From assembly GCA_014802265.1 (NCBI GenBank), contig JAAVCP010000026.1:16198-80197 (forward strand): 64,000 nucleotides of DNA, in the 5' to 3' direction. Origin of the DNA: Bacteroides sp. (GTDB lineage: Bacteria; Bacteroidota; Bacteroidia; Bacteroidales; Muribaculaceae). This document shows, piece after piece, positions 8,029 through 16,529 of the stretch. Both the position numbers and the translations under genes were made by a program. Each line of letters opens with the position of its first letter. Within the stretch, counting starts at the first letter, position 1. The notes under the pieces were generated by a model. The model was given only the letters and a program-made list of their open reading frames with translations. It did no database searches and was not told where the DNA came from.

Positions 8029-9342
8029 TTAACGTGCTTTTCTAAGCTCTTGTTTGCCAAGTTTGATCATATCTACAAGAGGACGATTAGCAGGACAGGC
8101 GTAACTGCAGCACCCACATTCCAAACAGTTCATGACACCATGTTCTGCCATAGCCTCCCACATCCTTACGTCAGCCTGCAGCATGAACAGATAAGGTTCG
8201 AGACCCATAGGGCACACTGTAATACATTTCGAACACCTTATGCATGGTTGTGTGGGCTTGCGCAACGATTGTGATTCGGGAAGCACCACTACTCCTGATA
8301 ATCCTTTGGTAGCAGTTGCATCGAGACATGAGATGGCACGACCCATCATTGGACCGCCGGCGATTACTTTGCCGGAATCTTCCGGTAAACCTCCGGCAAA
8401 GGCAAGCAAGTCAGAAATAGGGGTGCCATTTTTTACCATATAGTTACCCGGGTTTGACAGTTCAGGACCAGTGACTGTTACGATCCTTTCAGTAAGAGGC
8501 ATCCGGTTATAGACCGCATTATATACAGCATAGGCTGTGGCTACATTATCAACTATGCACCCTACCTCAATAGGAAGACAGCCTGCGGGCACCGTTTTTC
8601 CTGTGACGGCATATATAAGTTGCTTTTCTCCTCCCTGAGGATATTTCTTTTTTAAAGTCACGACGTGTAGGTTGGCTTTGGTGCTGACTACCTTTGTTAT
8701 CGCGGCTATGGCATCAGGCTTATTTTCCTCTATTGCTATGATACCCTCACGCACATGGGTTGCTTTCATTATAAGGATAGTGCCTTTTATAATCTTGCTG
8801 GCATGTGAACGCATAAGGGTATCGTCGCAAGTGAGATATGGCTCACATTCCGCACCATTAATTATCACAGTGTCAGCAAGTTTACCTCGGGGAATAGTAA
8901 GTTTTACCTGCGTGGGGAAGGTGGCACCACCGAGCCCAACTATACCGCTGTCACCTACTATGTCAATGATTTCCTGGGAAGTAAGTCTTCTCACTTCGTC
9001 GTCTGTACGCGGTTTAATTGGTGTTATGTCGTCGGGAGCAGATTCTGTATGGATGACGATTGAGTCTTGCCATATACCTTGAGGGGTACGGGTTGGCTCA
9101 ATCTTCTTTATTGTGCCGTATACGGGTGAATGGACCGGTGAACTGACGAAGCCGTCTGCTTCGGCTATCATCTGACCCTCATAGACTTTATCACCAACTT
9201 TTACAATAGGCTTTGCCGGCTTACCGATTGATTGAGAGAGCATTATCCTCAATTCAGCAGGTACCGGAACTGCCACGATAGGTTTTCCGGCTGTTATCTT
9301 ATTTTCGGGAGGATGAATACCTCCTTTCTTAAAGGTCTTCAT
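8029..9342 (-). CDS. rnfC: Rnf complex subunit C (NADH/FMN, 2x[4Fe-4S])
   Basis: 437 residues, the compact form without the long C-terminal repeats found in proteobacteria. The N-terminal barrel-sandwich domain (residues about 20-110) is followed by the NADH-dehydrogenase-like fold with the glycine-rich loop GLGGATFPTQVKL and the region around NGAECEPYLTCDD. Two ferredoxin clusters follow: CIRCSKCITVCP and CLECGCCSYACP. It is peripheral on the cytoplasmic side and exchanges electrons with NAD(H). Its start overlaps rnfB in an ATGA junction. Confidence 0.97.
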   Translation of the reverse strand: MKTFKKGGIHPPENKITAGKPIVAVPVPAELRIMLSQSIGKPAKPIVKVGDKVYEGQMIAEADGFVSSPVHSPVYGTIKKIEPTRTPQGIWQDSIVIHTESAPDDITPIKPRTDDEVRRLTSQEIIDIVGDSGIVGLGGATFPTQVKLTIPRGKLADTVIINGAECEPYLTCDDTLMRSHASKIIKGTILIMKATHVREGIIAIEENKPDAIAAITKVVSTKANLHVVTLKKKYPQGGEKQLIYAVTGKTVPAGCLPIEVGCIVDNVATAYAVYNAVYNRMPLTERIVTVTGPELSNPGNYMVKNGTPISDLLAFAGGLPEDSGKVIAGGPMMGRAISCLDATATKGLSGVVVLPESQSLRKPTQPCIRCSKCITVCPMGLEPYLFMLQADVRMWEAMAEHGVMNCLECGCCSYACPANRPLVDMIKLGKQELRKAR

Positions 9343-10184
9343 TTTTTGTTGGGTGAAGTATTATTTGATGAAAAATAGCCGAGTTCGGTTGACACTATTG
9401 AATGACGCGGACAAGCCTTCATACACTCTCCACATGCAGTGCATTTGTCTTGCTCAATATGAGCGAGAAAAGAGGTAATCACCGGGGCTTCAGAAGGACA
9501 GACCTTACGACATTTTGTACAACCTATGCAAGCCACTCCACATTCTTTCATGGCGATAGGTCCACGATCACGATTTGCACATGCCACCCATACGATAGGC
9601 TTTTCTCCACTAAAAGGAACGAGTTCACATAAATGGCGCGGACATGCTTCTACACATTTTCCACACCCTGTGCATTTCTTAAGGTCTACGTGGGGCAAAG
9701 CCTCATCAGGAAGTATCTGCATAGCACCGAATGGACACGCCTTTACGCAGTCGCCACAACCAAGACATCCGTAGATGCAATCTGACTCTCCTTGATAGAG
9801 CGAAGCCTCGATAGCACAAGATCGCACGCCGTCATAATGATTACGAGGATCGCGGTTTTCACATGATGCACTACATTTTACTATGGCTACTTTCTTTTGT
9901 GTTTCTGAAGGAGTAAGCCCAGCTATCTCTGCTACTTTCTTCATTCCCTCGGCATTGAGACTGGTGCAGTTTAATCCCTCCATTGACTTTGCATTGGCAC
10001 ATTCCATGGCAAAGGCATGACAACCGGAAAAGCCGCACCCTCCACAATTTGCACCCGGAAGAAGCTCCTCAATCTCTCCGACTTTAGGATCTTCATATAC
10101 GAAAAATTTCTTTGCAGCCATAAAAAGGAGCAATGCGGCTATGAGTCCGATTACTCCTAATACTATTACAGAGACGGTTATCAT
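9339..10184 (-). CDS. rnfB: Rnf complex subunit B (ferredoxin-type)
   Basis: 281 residues. It has an N-terminal membrane anchor (MITVSVIVLGVIGLIAALLLFMAAKK), then the [4Fe-4S] motif CGGCGFSGCHAFAMEC near residue 50, and multiple ferredoxin repeats in the C-terminal part (CLGCGDCVKACP, CTGCGKCVEACP, CIGCTKCRKVCP, CTACGECMKACP). It is the entry point for ferredoxin electrons in the complex. It lies 7 bp downstream of the rseC-like gene. Confidence 0.97.
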   Translation of the reverse strand: MITVSVIVLGVIGLIAALLLFMAAKKFFVYEDPKVGEIEELLPGANCGGCGFSGCHAFAMECANAKSMEGLNCTSLNAEGMKKVAEIAGLTPSETQKKVAIVKCSASCENRDPRNHYDGVRSCAIEASLYQGESDCIYGCLGCGDCVKACPFGAMQILPDEALPHVDLKKCTGCGKCVEACPRHLCELVPFSGEKPIVWVACANRDRGPIAMKECGVACIGCTKCRKVCPSEAPVITSFLAHIEQDKCTACGECMKACPRHSIVSTELGYFSSNNTSPNKK

Positions 10185-10191
10185 GGTTACG

Positions 10192-10650
10192 TCAGTTATT
10201 GGTTATTCGCTCAGGATTACCGGTAATGGAGAATGAAAATTCATGCGCAATCTTATTGCGGCAAGCCCATAGCACAACGTAGAAGATAATTGTGACCGCA
10301 ATGCCTGACAGAGCCGCCGCGAGTTGATTAAATGTCAATAAATAAACAATCACCATCACAATTATAAGGGCAATTGAAGGTAACACTGTGGCATACATGA
10401 TGGCTTTGCGGTGCATTTGCTCCGTTCCTCTTACGGTCACAATGTCTCCGCGTTTGTAAGAACATGCGTGAGGAGTGACTATTGTAACAGTGTTTTCTGT
10501 CTGTCCGGTTGCCTCACAAATCTTACCTGCCGGACAATCGCCGCAATCGCCGCAATCATCTATTTTGACGGTAACAGAATTGGCATTTGGATTGACCGAC
10601 ATCACGATGCCTGTGTGGTCAATATAATCGGTATTAATAGCTTGTGGCAT
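10192..10650 (-). CDS. SoxR-reducing system protein RseC family
   Basis: 152 residues. It has an N-terminal OB-like region with the Cys-rich stretch CGDCGDCPAGKIC, then two adjacent membrane helices (AIMYATVLPSIALIIVMVIVYLL and LAAALSGIAVTIIFYVVLWAC), the RseC/MucC layout. In E. coli RseC works with the Rsx (Rnf) complex in reducing SoxR. In Bacteroidetes it is the regular first gene of rnf operons, where its exact job is less clear. It is the first gene after the rnf promoter. Confidence 0.93.
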   Translation of the reverse strand: MPQAINTDYIDHTGIVMSVNPNANSVTVKIDDCGDCGDCPAGKICEATGQTENTVTIVTPHACSYKRGDIVTVRGTEQMHRKAIMYATVLPSIALIIVMVIVYLLTFNQLAAALSGIAVTIIFYVVLWACRNKIAHEFSFSITGNPERITNN

Positions 10651-10674
10651 ATTATAATGTTAGAGTTAGTGCCA

Positions 10675-10705
10675 CAAAGTTACAAAAAATAAGATACCTC
10701 CCAAA
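10675..10705 (-). promoter_or_regulatory. Promoter of the rnf operon
   Basis: TAACTTTG (-7, 10675-10682) and TTTG (-33, 10702-10705) on the minus strand with a 19-bp spacer, both perfect. The predicted start is near 10668, with a leader of about 18 nt before the RseC-family start. Confidence 0.8.
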
Positions 10706-11374
10706 ATAAATCGTATAAAATAATCTGTTATGAAGTCATTTCTTATCTTGCTCAATCGAAAATTCCTTGGGTTTTCTAAAACTTGGCTATTTTAAGATTG
10801 CTGATGAAGCACCTGATTGTTTTACAATCTTATTGCCATTTTAAACTTTCTTTTATTTGAGTAAAATGTGAGATTATCTTGACTTTCAGCTATCGAAAAT
10901 ACTTTGTGCATAGGAAGTTAATATTACAGTCAACGAAATCATAATTATTAATATTATTCAATCATGGTTCTTGATTTCATATTATTAATGAGGAAATCCT
11001 CATTGATACAACCTCAGGTATAGTGATTGAATACATTGAATCTGGAGTTACTCGGTCAAGAAATATTAATCATATCTCTGTAATATGTTCATTTTATTTT
11101 ATCGATGGGGGAAGGGGAATTGTCTTGTTGCCTGATGATGACAAGGGATTTTAAATAAACGTAATGTTCGGCTATGGTTGGTTGTGAATGGTTTTATGAA
11201 GTATTGGCTTCAATATAAGTAAGGTAGTACAGAAAACAGCAGTATATGTGTGCGAAGATAGCTGCCAACATAGCTATTGGTAGAGATGTGAAACATTACC
11301 CACAATTATATTGGTGTAGGAACTTAGCTTTTCCAATGTCTTAGATATGTTTACCCAAAGAGAAGTATTAATAA
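10706..11374. other. Gene-free stretch
   Basis: No open frame with plausible composition on either strand and no gene remnant I can name. It holds scattered AT-rich sequence only. Together with the next features it makes a 1.2-kb gap that is unusual for this otherwise compact window. Confidence 0.6.
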
Positions 11375-11410
11375 CGATTGAGCCCCGGTTTTTCAACCGG
11401 GGCTCAATCG
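11375..11410. terminator. Orphan 16-bp perfect GC-rich hairpin
   Basis: Bases 11375-11390 pair exactly with 11395-11410 around a TTTC loop; the core is GAGCCCCGGTT. It resembles the hairpins at the ends of genes elsewhere in this window, but no gene ends near it on either strand and there is no U-tract. It may mark the end of an unrecognised RNA or of a decayed gene. Confidence 0.5.
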
Positions 11411-11479
11411 AAGTGAAATTCTATGTTTAAAATCACTTGCGAATTATACTTTATACATTAGGATTAAGAACTCATTACC

Positions 11480-11533
11480 TGAATAGTTTTGACTTTAGCT
11501 TGAATAGTTTTGATCTTTGCTGAATAGTTTTGA
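11480..11533 (+). repeat. Three tandem copies of TGAATAGTTTTGA
   Basis: Exact 13-bp copies start at 11480, 11501 and 11521, so the periods are 21 and 20 bp. The spacing suggests protein binding on one helix face, or a short decayed tandem repeat. It lies 370 bp upstream of the next gene. Confidence 0.6.
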
Positions 11534-11839
11534 TTTTGATAATATAACACGACTATATAGTAAAAAGGATATGAAAAACTGAGAATTTTAATGTTTTTAA
11601 CTATTTTGGAGGCAAATTTGTTAAAAATGTTATTTTTATGAACAATTTTAGGAGTGCTTAATCTGAAATTTATGCTTTTGTGATTAAAAATAATGAGTAA
11701 TTTTTCTAATAATCAGAAAGCTTACAATCCGTAAACAAGGGGTACATATTTATTAATGTATAAGGGAATCCATGCATATTATTAATCCAGCTATAGGAAC
11801 CATTATTCCTAAATTAATTTAAAATAATGTAAAGTTTAC

Positions 11840-11870
11840 TTGTCTATATGTAAAATATTATATACTTTTG
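11840..11870 (+). promoter_or_regulatory. Promoter of the membrane protein/XRE pair
   Basis: TTG (-33, 11840-11842) and TACTTTTG (-7, 11863-11870) with a 20-bp spacer. The predicted start is near 11877, about 23 nt before the ATG at 11900. Confidence 0.75.
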
Positions 11871-11899
11871 CGGCGTTAAATATATAAATCTTTAAAATT

Positions 11900-12307
11900 A
11901 TGAAGAATTTGCTTTTCCCCACTTGGGTTAAACGTCTCGGATGGATTTTATTCATCCCGGCTATTATCATGGCAATCTTTTGCTATTTCGGCGTAGCGCC
12001 TTTTCATGGGATTGTGGAGACAATTATCATTGATGCTACGCTTATTGGTATAGCCTTGGGAGCAATGTTTATTGTATGCTCTAAGGAACCTGTTGAAGAT
12101 GAGATGATACGATCTATAAGATTGGCGTCACTGCTAAGCTCACTTTATGTCTATGTCATAATACTCATTGTCGGCATACTTAGTTTCAATGGACCTGCTT
12201 TCCTGATGTTTGCGTTAGTCAACATGGTATTATTCCCGATTATTTATGTTATACGGTTTCGTCTTGAAATATATCGTTATAATAAAATGAGCGAAGATGA
12301 AGAATAG
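11900..12307 (+). CDS. Four-helix membrane protein, unknown function
   Basis: 135 residues with four predicted membrane helices: LGWILFIPAIIMAIFCYFGV, IIIDATLIGIALGAMFIVC, LYVYVIILIVGILSFNG and FLMFALVNMVLFPIIYVIRF. A conserved-looking polar stretch SKEPVEDEMIRSIRLASLLSS lies between helices 2 and 3. I do not recognise a named family. Small membrane proteins of this kind commonly sit directly before a short XRE regulator in Bacteroidetes, as here (11-bp overlap), so the two probably work together, perhaps with the membrane protein sensing something for the regulator. That function is inference. Confidence 0.8.
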   Translation: MKNLLFPTWVKRLGWILFIPAIIMAIFCYFGVAPFHGIVETIIIDATLIGIALGAMFIVCSKEPVEDEMIRSIRLASLLSSLYVYVIILIVGILSFNGPAFLMFALVNMVLFPIIYVIRFRLEIYRYNKMSEDEE

Positions 12308-12497
12308 AATAAAAGTTGAACGGGCTGAAAAAGAAGTCACGCAGCAGCAATTAGCTGATGCTGTCGGAGTCAGCAGACAGACTATTGTTGCCATAGAGAA
12401 GAATAGATTTCTTCCATCTACACCACTTGCCTTGAAAATTGCAAGATTCTTCTCTAAACCGGTAGAGTCAATATTTATTCTTGAAGACGATGATTAA
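12297..12497 (+). CDS. Short XRE-family helix-turn-helix regulator
   Basis: 66 residues, essentially one HTH domain: EVTQQQLADAVGVSRQTIVAIEKNRFLPS is the recognition core, and ALKIARFFSKPVESIF the typical C-terminal helix of the YozG-like compact XRE proteins. It starts inside the end of the preceding membrane protein gene, so translation is coupled. The likely target is its own promoter, but no clear operator was found. Confidence 0.9.
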   Translation: MKNRIKVERAEKEVTQQQLADAVGVSRQTIVAIEKNRFLPSTPLALKIARFFSKPVESIFILEDDD

Positions 12498-12662
12498 TTA
12501 ATCATACTAAACGCTCCCTTCCCTATGCGGGAGGTTTATGCCTTTGCTGAAGGGGAGGAGGCTTTATGGATCCTGTAACTATTCTGTGGAGAAGGCAGAA
12601 TAGTTACGATTTTATCATCAATTATTAAAAAAATATAAAAAAATGATTCAAAGATAAATAAA
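12498..12662 (+). terminator. Terminator region after the XRE gene
   Basis: GTAACTATTCTG (12575-12586) pairs perfectly with CAGAATAGTTAC (12596-12607) around a 9-base loop and is followed by GATTTTAT, a reasonable rightward terminator. The 75 bases before it hold only a weak GC-rich inverted pair (CTCCC / GGGAG). No gene is seen in this interval. Confidence 0.65.
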
Positions 12663-12694
12663 TTTGGAAATTGGTTATTTAATTATTATCTTCG
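12663..12694 (+). promoter_or_regulatory. Promoter of the GH97 gene
   Basis: TTTG (-33, 12663-12666), a 20-bp spacer, and TATCTTCG (-7, 12687-12694, one mismatch to TAnnTTTG). The predicted start is near 12701, giving a leader of about 110 nt. Confidence 0.6.
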
Positions 12695-12809
12695 CAGTGT
12701 AATCCTTTTTAAGTAAGCAAATAAACCTTTTCTGGTGGATTTACTGACTGAGAAAACAACTTTCTTACACTTGAAATCATAACCCGTTAGACATAACATT
12801 CCCGAAAAT

Positions 12810-14753
12810 ATGAATTTAAGAAATTATCTCTTAATCCCCGCCTTAGGACTTATTGCCGCTGCGAATGCCACTGAGATAGGTAGCCCTTCAGGTAATATTA
12901 TTGTGACTACTTCTGAAGGACCCGGTGGAACTATCCTTTATTCCGTTGCTCTCAATGGGAAACCGGTTATAGAAGATACTCCTTTAGGATTGGTGACTGA
13001 TTTTGCGGATCTTTCTAAGGGAATGAAGGAAGTTGGATATGAGATCAATAAAATCCAAAGGAATTATAATCAGGATAAAATCAAAAAAAGTAATATTGAA
13101 GTCAACGCTATTGAGGCTGTTATTCAATATGAAGGTGAAGATGGAAAGAAACTCGATATAGAGTGGCATGTAGCTGATGATGGAGTAGCCTACAGATATA
13201 ATGTGCCCAAGCAAAAGGGAAAGGCATCGATGGTGATAAAAGAAGAGAAAAGCTCTTTTGATTTTCCTGAAGGCACAGTCACTTTCCTCACATCGCAATC
13301 TGACCCTATGATTGGTTGGAAGCGCACCAAACCCAGTTATGAGGAATATTATGTGGTTGACGCACCGATGAATCAGAAATCTCAATATGGTCATGGCTAC
13401 ACATTCCCGGCATTATTTAAGACTTCTGACGGAGTATGGGTACTTGTTACAGAAACCGGTGTTGACGGATATTATTGTGGATCGCGTCTCAGCGATTATG
13501 CTAATGGCAGATACTCCATTGCTTTCCCTATGGAGGGTGAGAACAATGGTAACGGTTCATCTACTCCTGCAGTAGCAGTTCCCGGCAGTACTCCCTGGAG
13601 AGTAATGGCAATAGGAGAGACCCTTGCCCCGATTGTAGAAACCACATTGACATGGGATCTTGTGGAGCCGAAATATGAGCTTGCAAAAGGTAAAGCCCGC
13701 ACAGGGAAAGGCACATGGAGTTGGATTCTTTGGCAAGATGGGTCAATCAATTATGATGATCAGGTGAAGTATATTGACTTTGCTGCTGAAATGGGATATG
13801 ATAATGTGCTTATCGACAACTGGTGGAATAACAATATTGGTGAGGAAAAGATGATACAGCTTATCAACTATGCCAAGTCTAAAGGGGTACATATCACCCT
13901 GTGGTATTCCTCCTCGGGCTCATGGAATGACATTGTGCAAGGTCCTGTCAACAGAATGGATCGTCCCATAGAGCGTAAGAAATGGATGAAATGGATGCAT
14001 GATAATGGTGTGGATGCAATAAAGGTAGATTTCTTTGGTGGAGACAAACAGGAGACAATCCGTCTTTATGAGGATATTCTCAGTGATGCAGCCGACTATG
14101 GCATTGACGTTGTGTTTCACGGCTGTACCCTTCCGCGTGGCTGGGAGAGAATGTATCCTAATTTTGTAGGCGCAGAAGCAGTGTTGGCATCGGAAAATCT
14201 TATCTTTGAACAGTCATTTTGTGATAAGGAAGCACTTCATGCCACTCTTCACCCCTATATCCGTAACGCAGCTGCAATAATGGAGTATGGTGGCTCTCCA
14301 CTCAACAAGAGAATGAGCAGGGATAATAAGAATGGGAATATACGCCGTACTTCGGATGCCTTTGAACTTGCTACCTCAGTATTATTTCAGAATCCTGTGC
14401 AGTATTTTGCACTCGGACCTAATAACCTGACCGATGCACCGGCTGTGGCTATAGATTTTCTTAAGAATGTGCCTACAACCTGGGATGATACCAAATACAT
14501 TGCCGGCTATCCCGGTAAGTATGTGGTTATTGCCCGTCGACATGGTGATACATGGTATGTTGCTGGTGTAAGCAATCTTGACAAATCTGAGAAACTTGAG
14601 CTTGATCTCTCAATGTTTGAGAAAGGCTCCAAACTAAAAATGATCAACGATGATAAGAAAGGTGAACCCGTGATGACTGATATAGTGGTTAAAAATCCTG
14701 AAAAAGTGACTGTCACTCTCAATCCTGCTTCAGGTTTTGTCATCATGAACTAA
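12810..14753 (+). CDS. GH97 family glycoside hydrolase (retaining, alpha-galactosidase-like)
   Basis: 647 residues with a signal peptide (cleavage near residue 20). The N-terminal beta-sandwich is followed by the (beta/alpha)8 barrel from about residue 285 (WSWILWQDGSINYDDQVKYI) and a C-terminal beta domain. D407 in AIKVDFFGGDKQ and E462 in VLASENLIF are 55 residues apart, the same distance as the nucleophile D415 and acid/base E470 of the retaining alpha-galactosidase BtGH97b, so a retaining enzyme on alpha-galactosides is the best guess. SusB-type inverting members use a different pair of glutamates. It acts in the periplasm or at the surface. No SusC/SusD pair is nearby, so it is not part of a standard polysaccharide utilisation locus here. 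Confidence 0.9.
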   Translation: MNLRNYLLIPALGLIAAANATEIGSPSGNIIVTTSEGPGGTILYSVALNGKPVIEDTPLGLVTDFADLSKGMKEVGYEINKIQRNYNQDKIKKSNIEVNAIEAVIQYEGEDGKKLDIEWHVADDGVAYRYNVPKQKGKASMVIKEEKSSFDFPEGTVTFLTSQSDPMIGWKRTKPSYEEYYVVDAPMNQKSQYGHGYTFPALFKTSDGVWVLVTETGVDGYYCGSRLSDYANGRYSIAFPMEGENNGNGSSTPAVAVPGSTPWRVMAIGETLAPIVETTLTWDLVEPKYELAKGKARTGKGTWSWILWQDGSINYDDQVKYIDFAAEMGYDNVLIDNWWNNNIGEEKMIQLINYAKSKGVHITLWYSSSGSWNDIVQGPVNRMDRPIERKKWMKWMHDNGVDAIKVDFFGGDKQETIRLYEDILSDAADYGIDVVFHGCTLPRGWERMYPNFVGAEAVLASENLIFEQSFCDKEALHATLHPYIRNAAAIMEYGGSPLNKRMSRDNKNGNIRRTSDAFELATSVLFQNPVQYFALGPNNLTDAPAVAIDFLKNVPTTWDDTKYIAGYPGKYVVIARRHGDTWYVAGVSNLDKSEKLELDLSMFEKGSKLKMINDDKKGEPVMTDIVVKNPEKVTVTLNPASGFVIMN

Positions 14754-14814
14754 CCGACATCAACATAACAGCAATATTTAGCTGCTTTAAAACGAATTAA
14801 TTTTATTACCCATC

Positions 14815-15261
14815 ATGAATAAATTTTTTAGAATTTTAGTGACTTTAATGGCATTGGTAATGGTAATGCCGGCAGTTGCCGAAGGTCTCGGCGGAGAATG
14901 GAAAGGAGATCTTCAAATCGCACCTCAGATGAAATTGAAACTCGTATTTCACATTTCTGAACCCGGTGAGGAGACAGTCGTGACATTAGATTCTCCAGAC
15001 CAAGGTGCTTTTGGAATACCTACAGTGGTGAATCATCTTTCAAATGATTCAATAAATGTTTCCGTAAACGAGATTAATCTTAATTTTACGGGTAATCTCA
15101 AAGATGGTAAAATTGAAGGTACTCTCAATCAGAATGGTATGTCGTTGCCAATGATTCTTGAGATGGAATCTGTCGACGAAGTTTCTGATCGCTCGTTCCC
15201 TATTACTAAAGAAGATCTGAAAATCTTCAAAAAGAAACCTGTTGATATCACATTCGCTTGA
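14815..15261 (+). CDS. Small secreted protein like the N-terminal domain of alpha/beta hydrolases
   Basis: 148 residues with a signal peptide (MNKFFRILVTLMALVMVMPAVA). The rest reads as the beta-rich domain that precedes the catalytic domain in many Bacteroidetes secreted alpha/beta hydrolases: GEWKGDLQIAPQMKLKLVFHI, VTLDSPDQGAFGIPTV, and GKIEGTLNQNGMSLPMIL. Here it stands alone, and the final 25 residues are not hydrolase-like. It may be a carrier or inhibitor domain, or a gene that has lost its catalytic half. It lies 61 bp after the GH97 gene and probably shares its transcript, ending at the shared terminator. Confidence 0.75.
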   Translation: MNKFFRILVTLMALVMVMPAVAEGLGGEWKGDLQIAPQMKLKLVFHISEPGEETVVTLDSPDQGAFGIPTVVNHLSNDSINVSVNEINLNFTGNLKDGKIEGTLNQNGMSLPMILEMESVDEVSDRSFPITKEDLKIFKKKPVDITFA

Positions 15262-15294
15262 CATTATAAAATTATAACTTGTCTATATCGTATT

Positions 15295-15338
15295 AATAAA
15301 AGCGGCTGATTGTTTTTTAATAATCAGCCGCTTTTATT
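15295..15338. terminator. Bidirectional terminator between convergent genes
   Basis: AATAAAAGCGGCTGATT (15295-15311) pairs perfectly with AATCAGCCGCTTTTATT (15322-15338); the loop is 10 bases. The A-run on one side and T-run on the other serve both strands. Confidence 0.85.
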
Positions 15339-15348
15339 GATTAGGGTA

Positions 15349-16452
15349 TTACTTACCGATGAGATTGGAGAGAATTGTGAAAAACTCTGGATTATGACCG
15401 GTGGTTATGTTACGTATTTTACCTTCAGGGTCAATGATTGCCTTTGTCGGGAAACCTTGAATGCCAAATTGCTCCAAGAGGGGATTTCCTTGCGGACAAT
15501 AGACATTTACCCATGGAAGCTCATATTTCGCCACGCCCGCTTTCCATGCCTCTTCACTTTCATTGCAGTCAATTCCTACAATGACAAGTTCATCTTTATA
15601 TTTTTCGTATGCCTCTTTCAACTCAGGAAATCCTTTTATACACCAGATGCACCAGCTTCCCCAAAAGTCAAGAATCACCCATTTCCCTTTAAACTGGGCA
15701 AGACTTACGTCTTTCCCTTCGAGGTCTTTGAGAATGAAATCGGGAGCCATGATATCGCCGGAAGCCATTTCCTGTTGGCGGCGTTCCTTTTCAAGACTTT
15801 CTTTCTCGCCGGCATACTGAGCCTCTGCAAGCGGATATAGAATAGAACTCTTTGCCCTCTCTGAAAGACGGTCGAACGCGGTGATGAAGTCTTCTCCCTG
15901 GAGATTCATCACGGCATAAAGAGAGTTAGGCGACGTTATATTTTCATCAATATATTCCTTAAGGGCATTAAGATAATCGTTGTAGATTCCCATCATCTGT
16001 TCTTGAGATGGCTGACCGGATGCCATAAGTTGCTGTTGCCTTTTCTCAAAAGGCTCTGAAATGGCATCTACTTCATTTATTCCTTCAATTAATGCTGAGC
16101 CTGCCAGTGTGTAATCGAAAGGAGAGAAAGAGACAACGTTGGCTGTGATTGTCTCTTCCGGCGTTACATACAGGGTAATAAAGTCAGTTTCTGAAAAGAC
16201 AAGACTGTAACGGCTTCCTCCTTCTATAGAGTCAATAGCTATGATGGCTTTGTTGTCAGAAATTGGAATTGTCTCTTCCACCATTCCCCGATCAGCACGG
16301 GTTTTGGCTGTGGCTAACTTCAGGATTGGGGCATGGTAGACTTTCATGGAATCAATTCCGGAATCTGCCGGAAGATTGACTGTGATGTCGGCATTTGCTA
16401 TTGCAGGCAACAGTCCTCCTGCAAGCAGACCTGTGATAAGTAATTTCCTCAT
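15349..16452 (-). CDS. TlpA-like thioredoxin-fold protein with N-terminal DUF4369-type domain
   Basis: 367 residues with a signal peptide (MRKLLITGLLAGGLLPAIANA). The N-terminal half (to about residue 235) is the beta-rich plus helical region common in Bacteroidetes TlpA proteins. The C-terminal thioredoxin fold has the active site WCIWC (Cys268, Cys271), the AP start MAPDFILKDLEGKDVSLAQF and the cis-Pro segment QGFPTKAIIDPEGKI. It is a periplasmic thiol:disulfide reductase; the partner is unknown. It follows the radical SAM gene by 77 bp on the same strand and may be part of that transcript. Confidence 0.9.
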   Translation of the reverse strand: MRKLLITGLLAGGLLPAIANADITVNLPADSGIDSMKVYHAPILKLATAKTRADRGMVEETIPISDNKAIIAIDSIEGGSRYSLVFSETDFITLYVTPEETITANVVSFSPFDYTLAGSALIEGINEVDAISEPFEKRQQQLMASGQPSQEQMMGIYNDYLNALKEYIDENITSPNSLYAVMNLQGEDFITAFDRLSERAKSSILYPLAEAQYAGEKESLEKERRQQEMASGDIMAPDFILKDLEGKDVSLAQFKGKWVILDFWGSWCIWCIKGFPELKEAYEKYKDELVIVGIDCNESEEAWKAGVAKYELPWVNVYCPQGNPLLEQFGIQGFPTKAIIDPEGKIRNITTGHNPEFFTILSNLIGK

Positions 16453-16529
16453 ATCTTGTATTTTGAAGTGTTATTTTCTTTAATTATAACGTAGCAGAGC
16501 TGACTATGTTTCATAAAATAGCCACTTCT

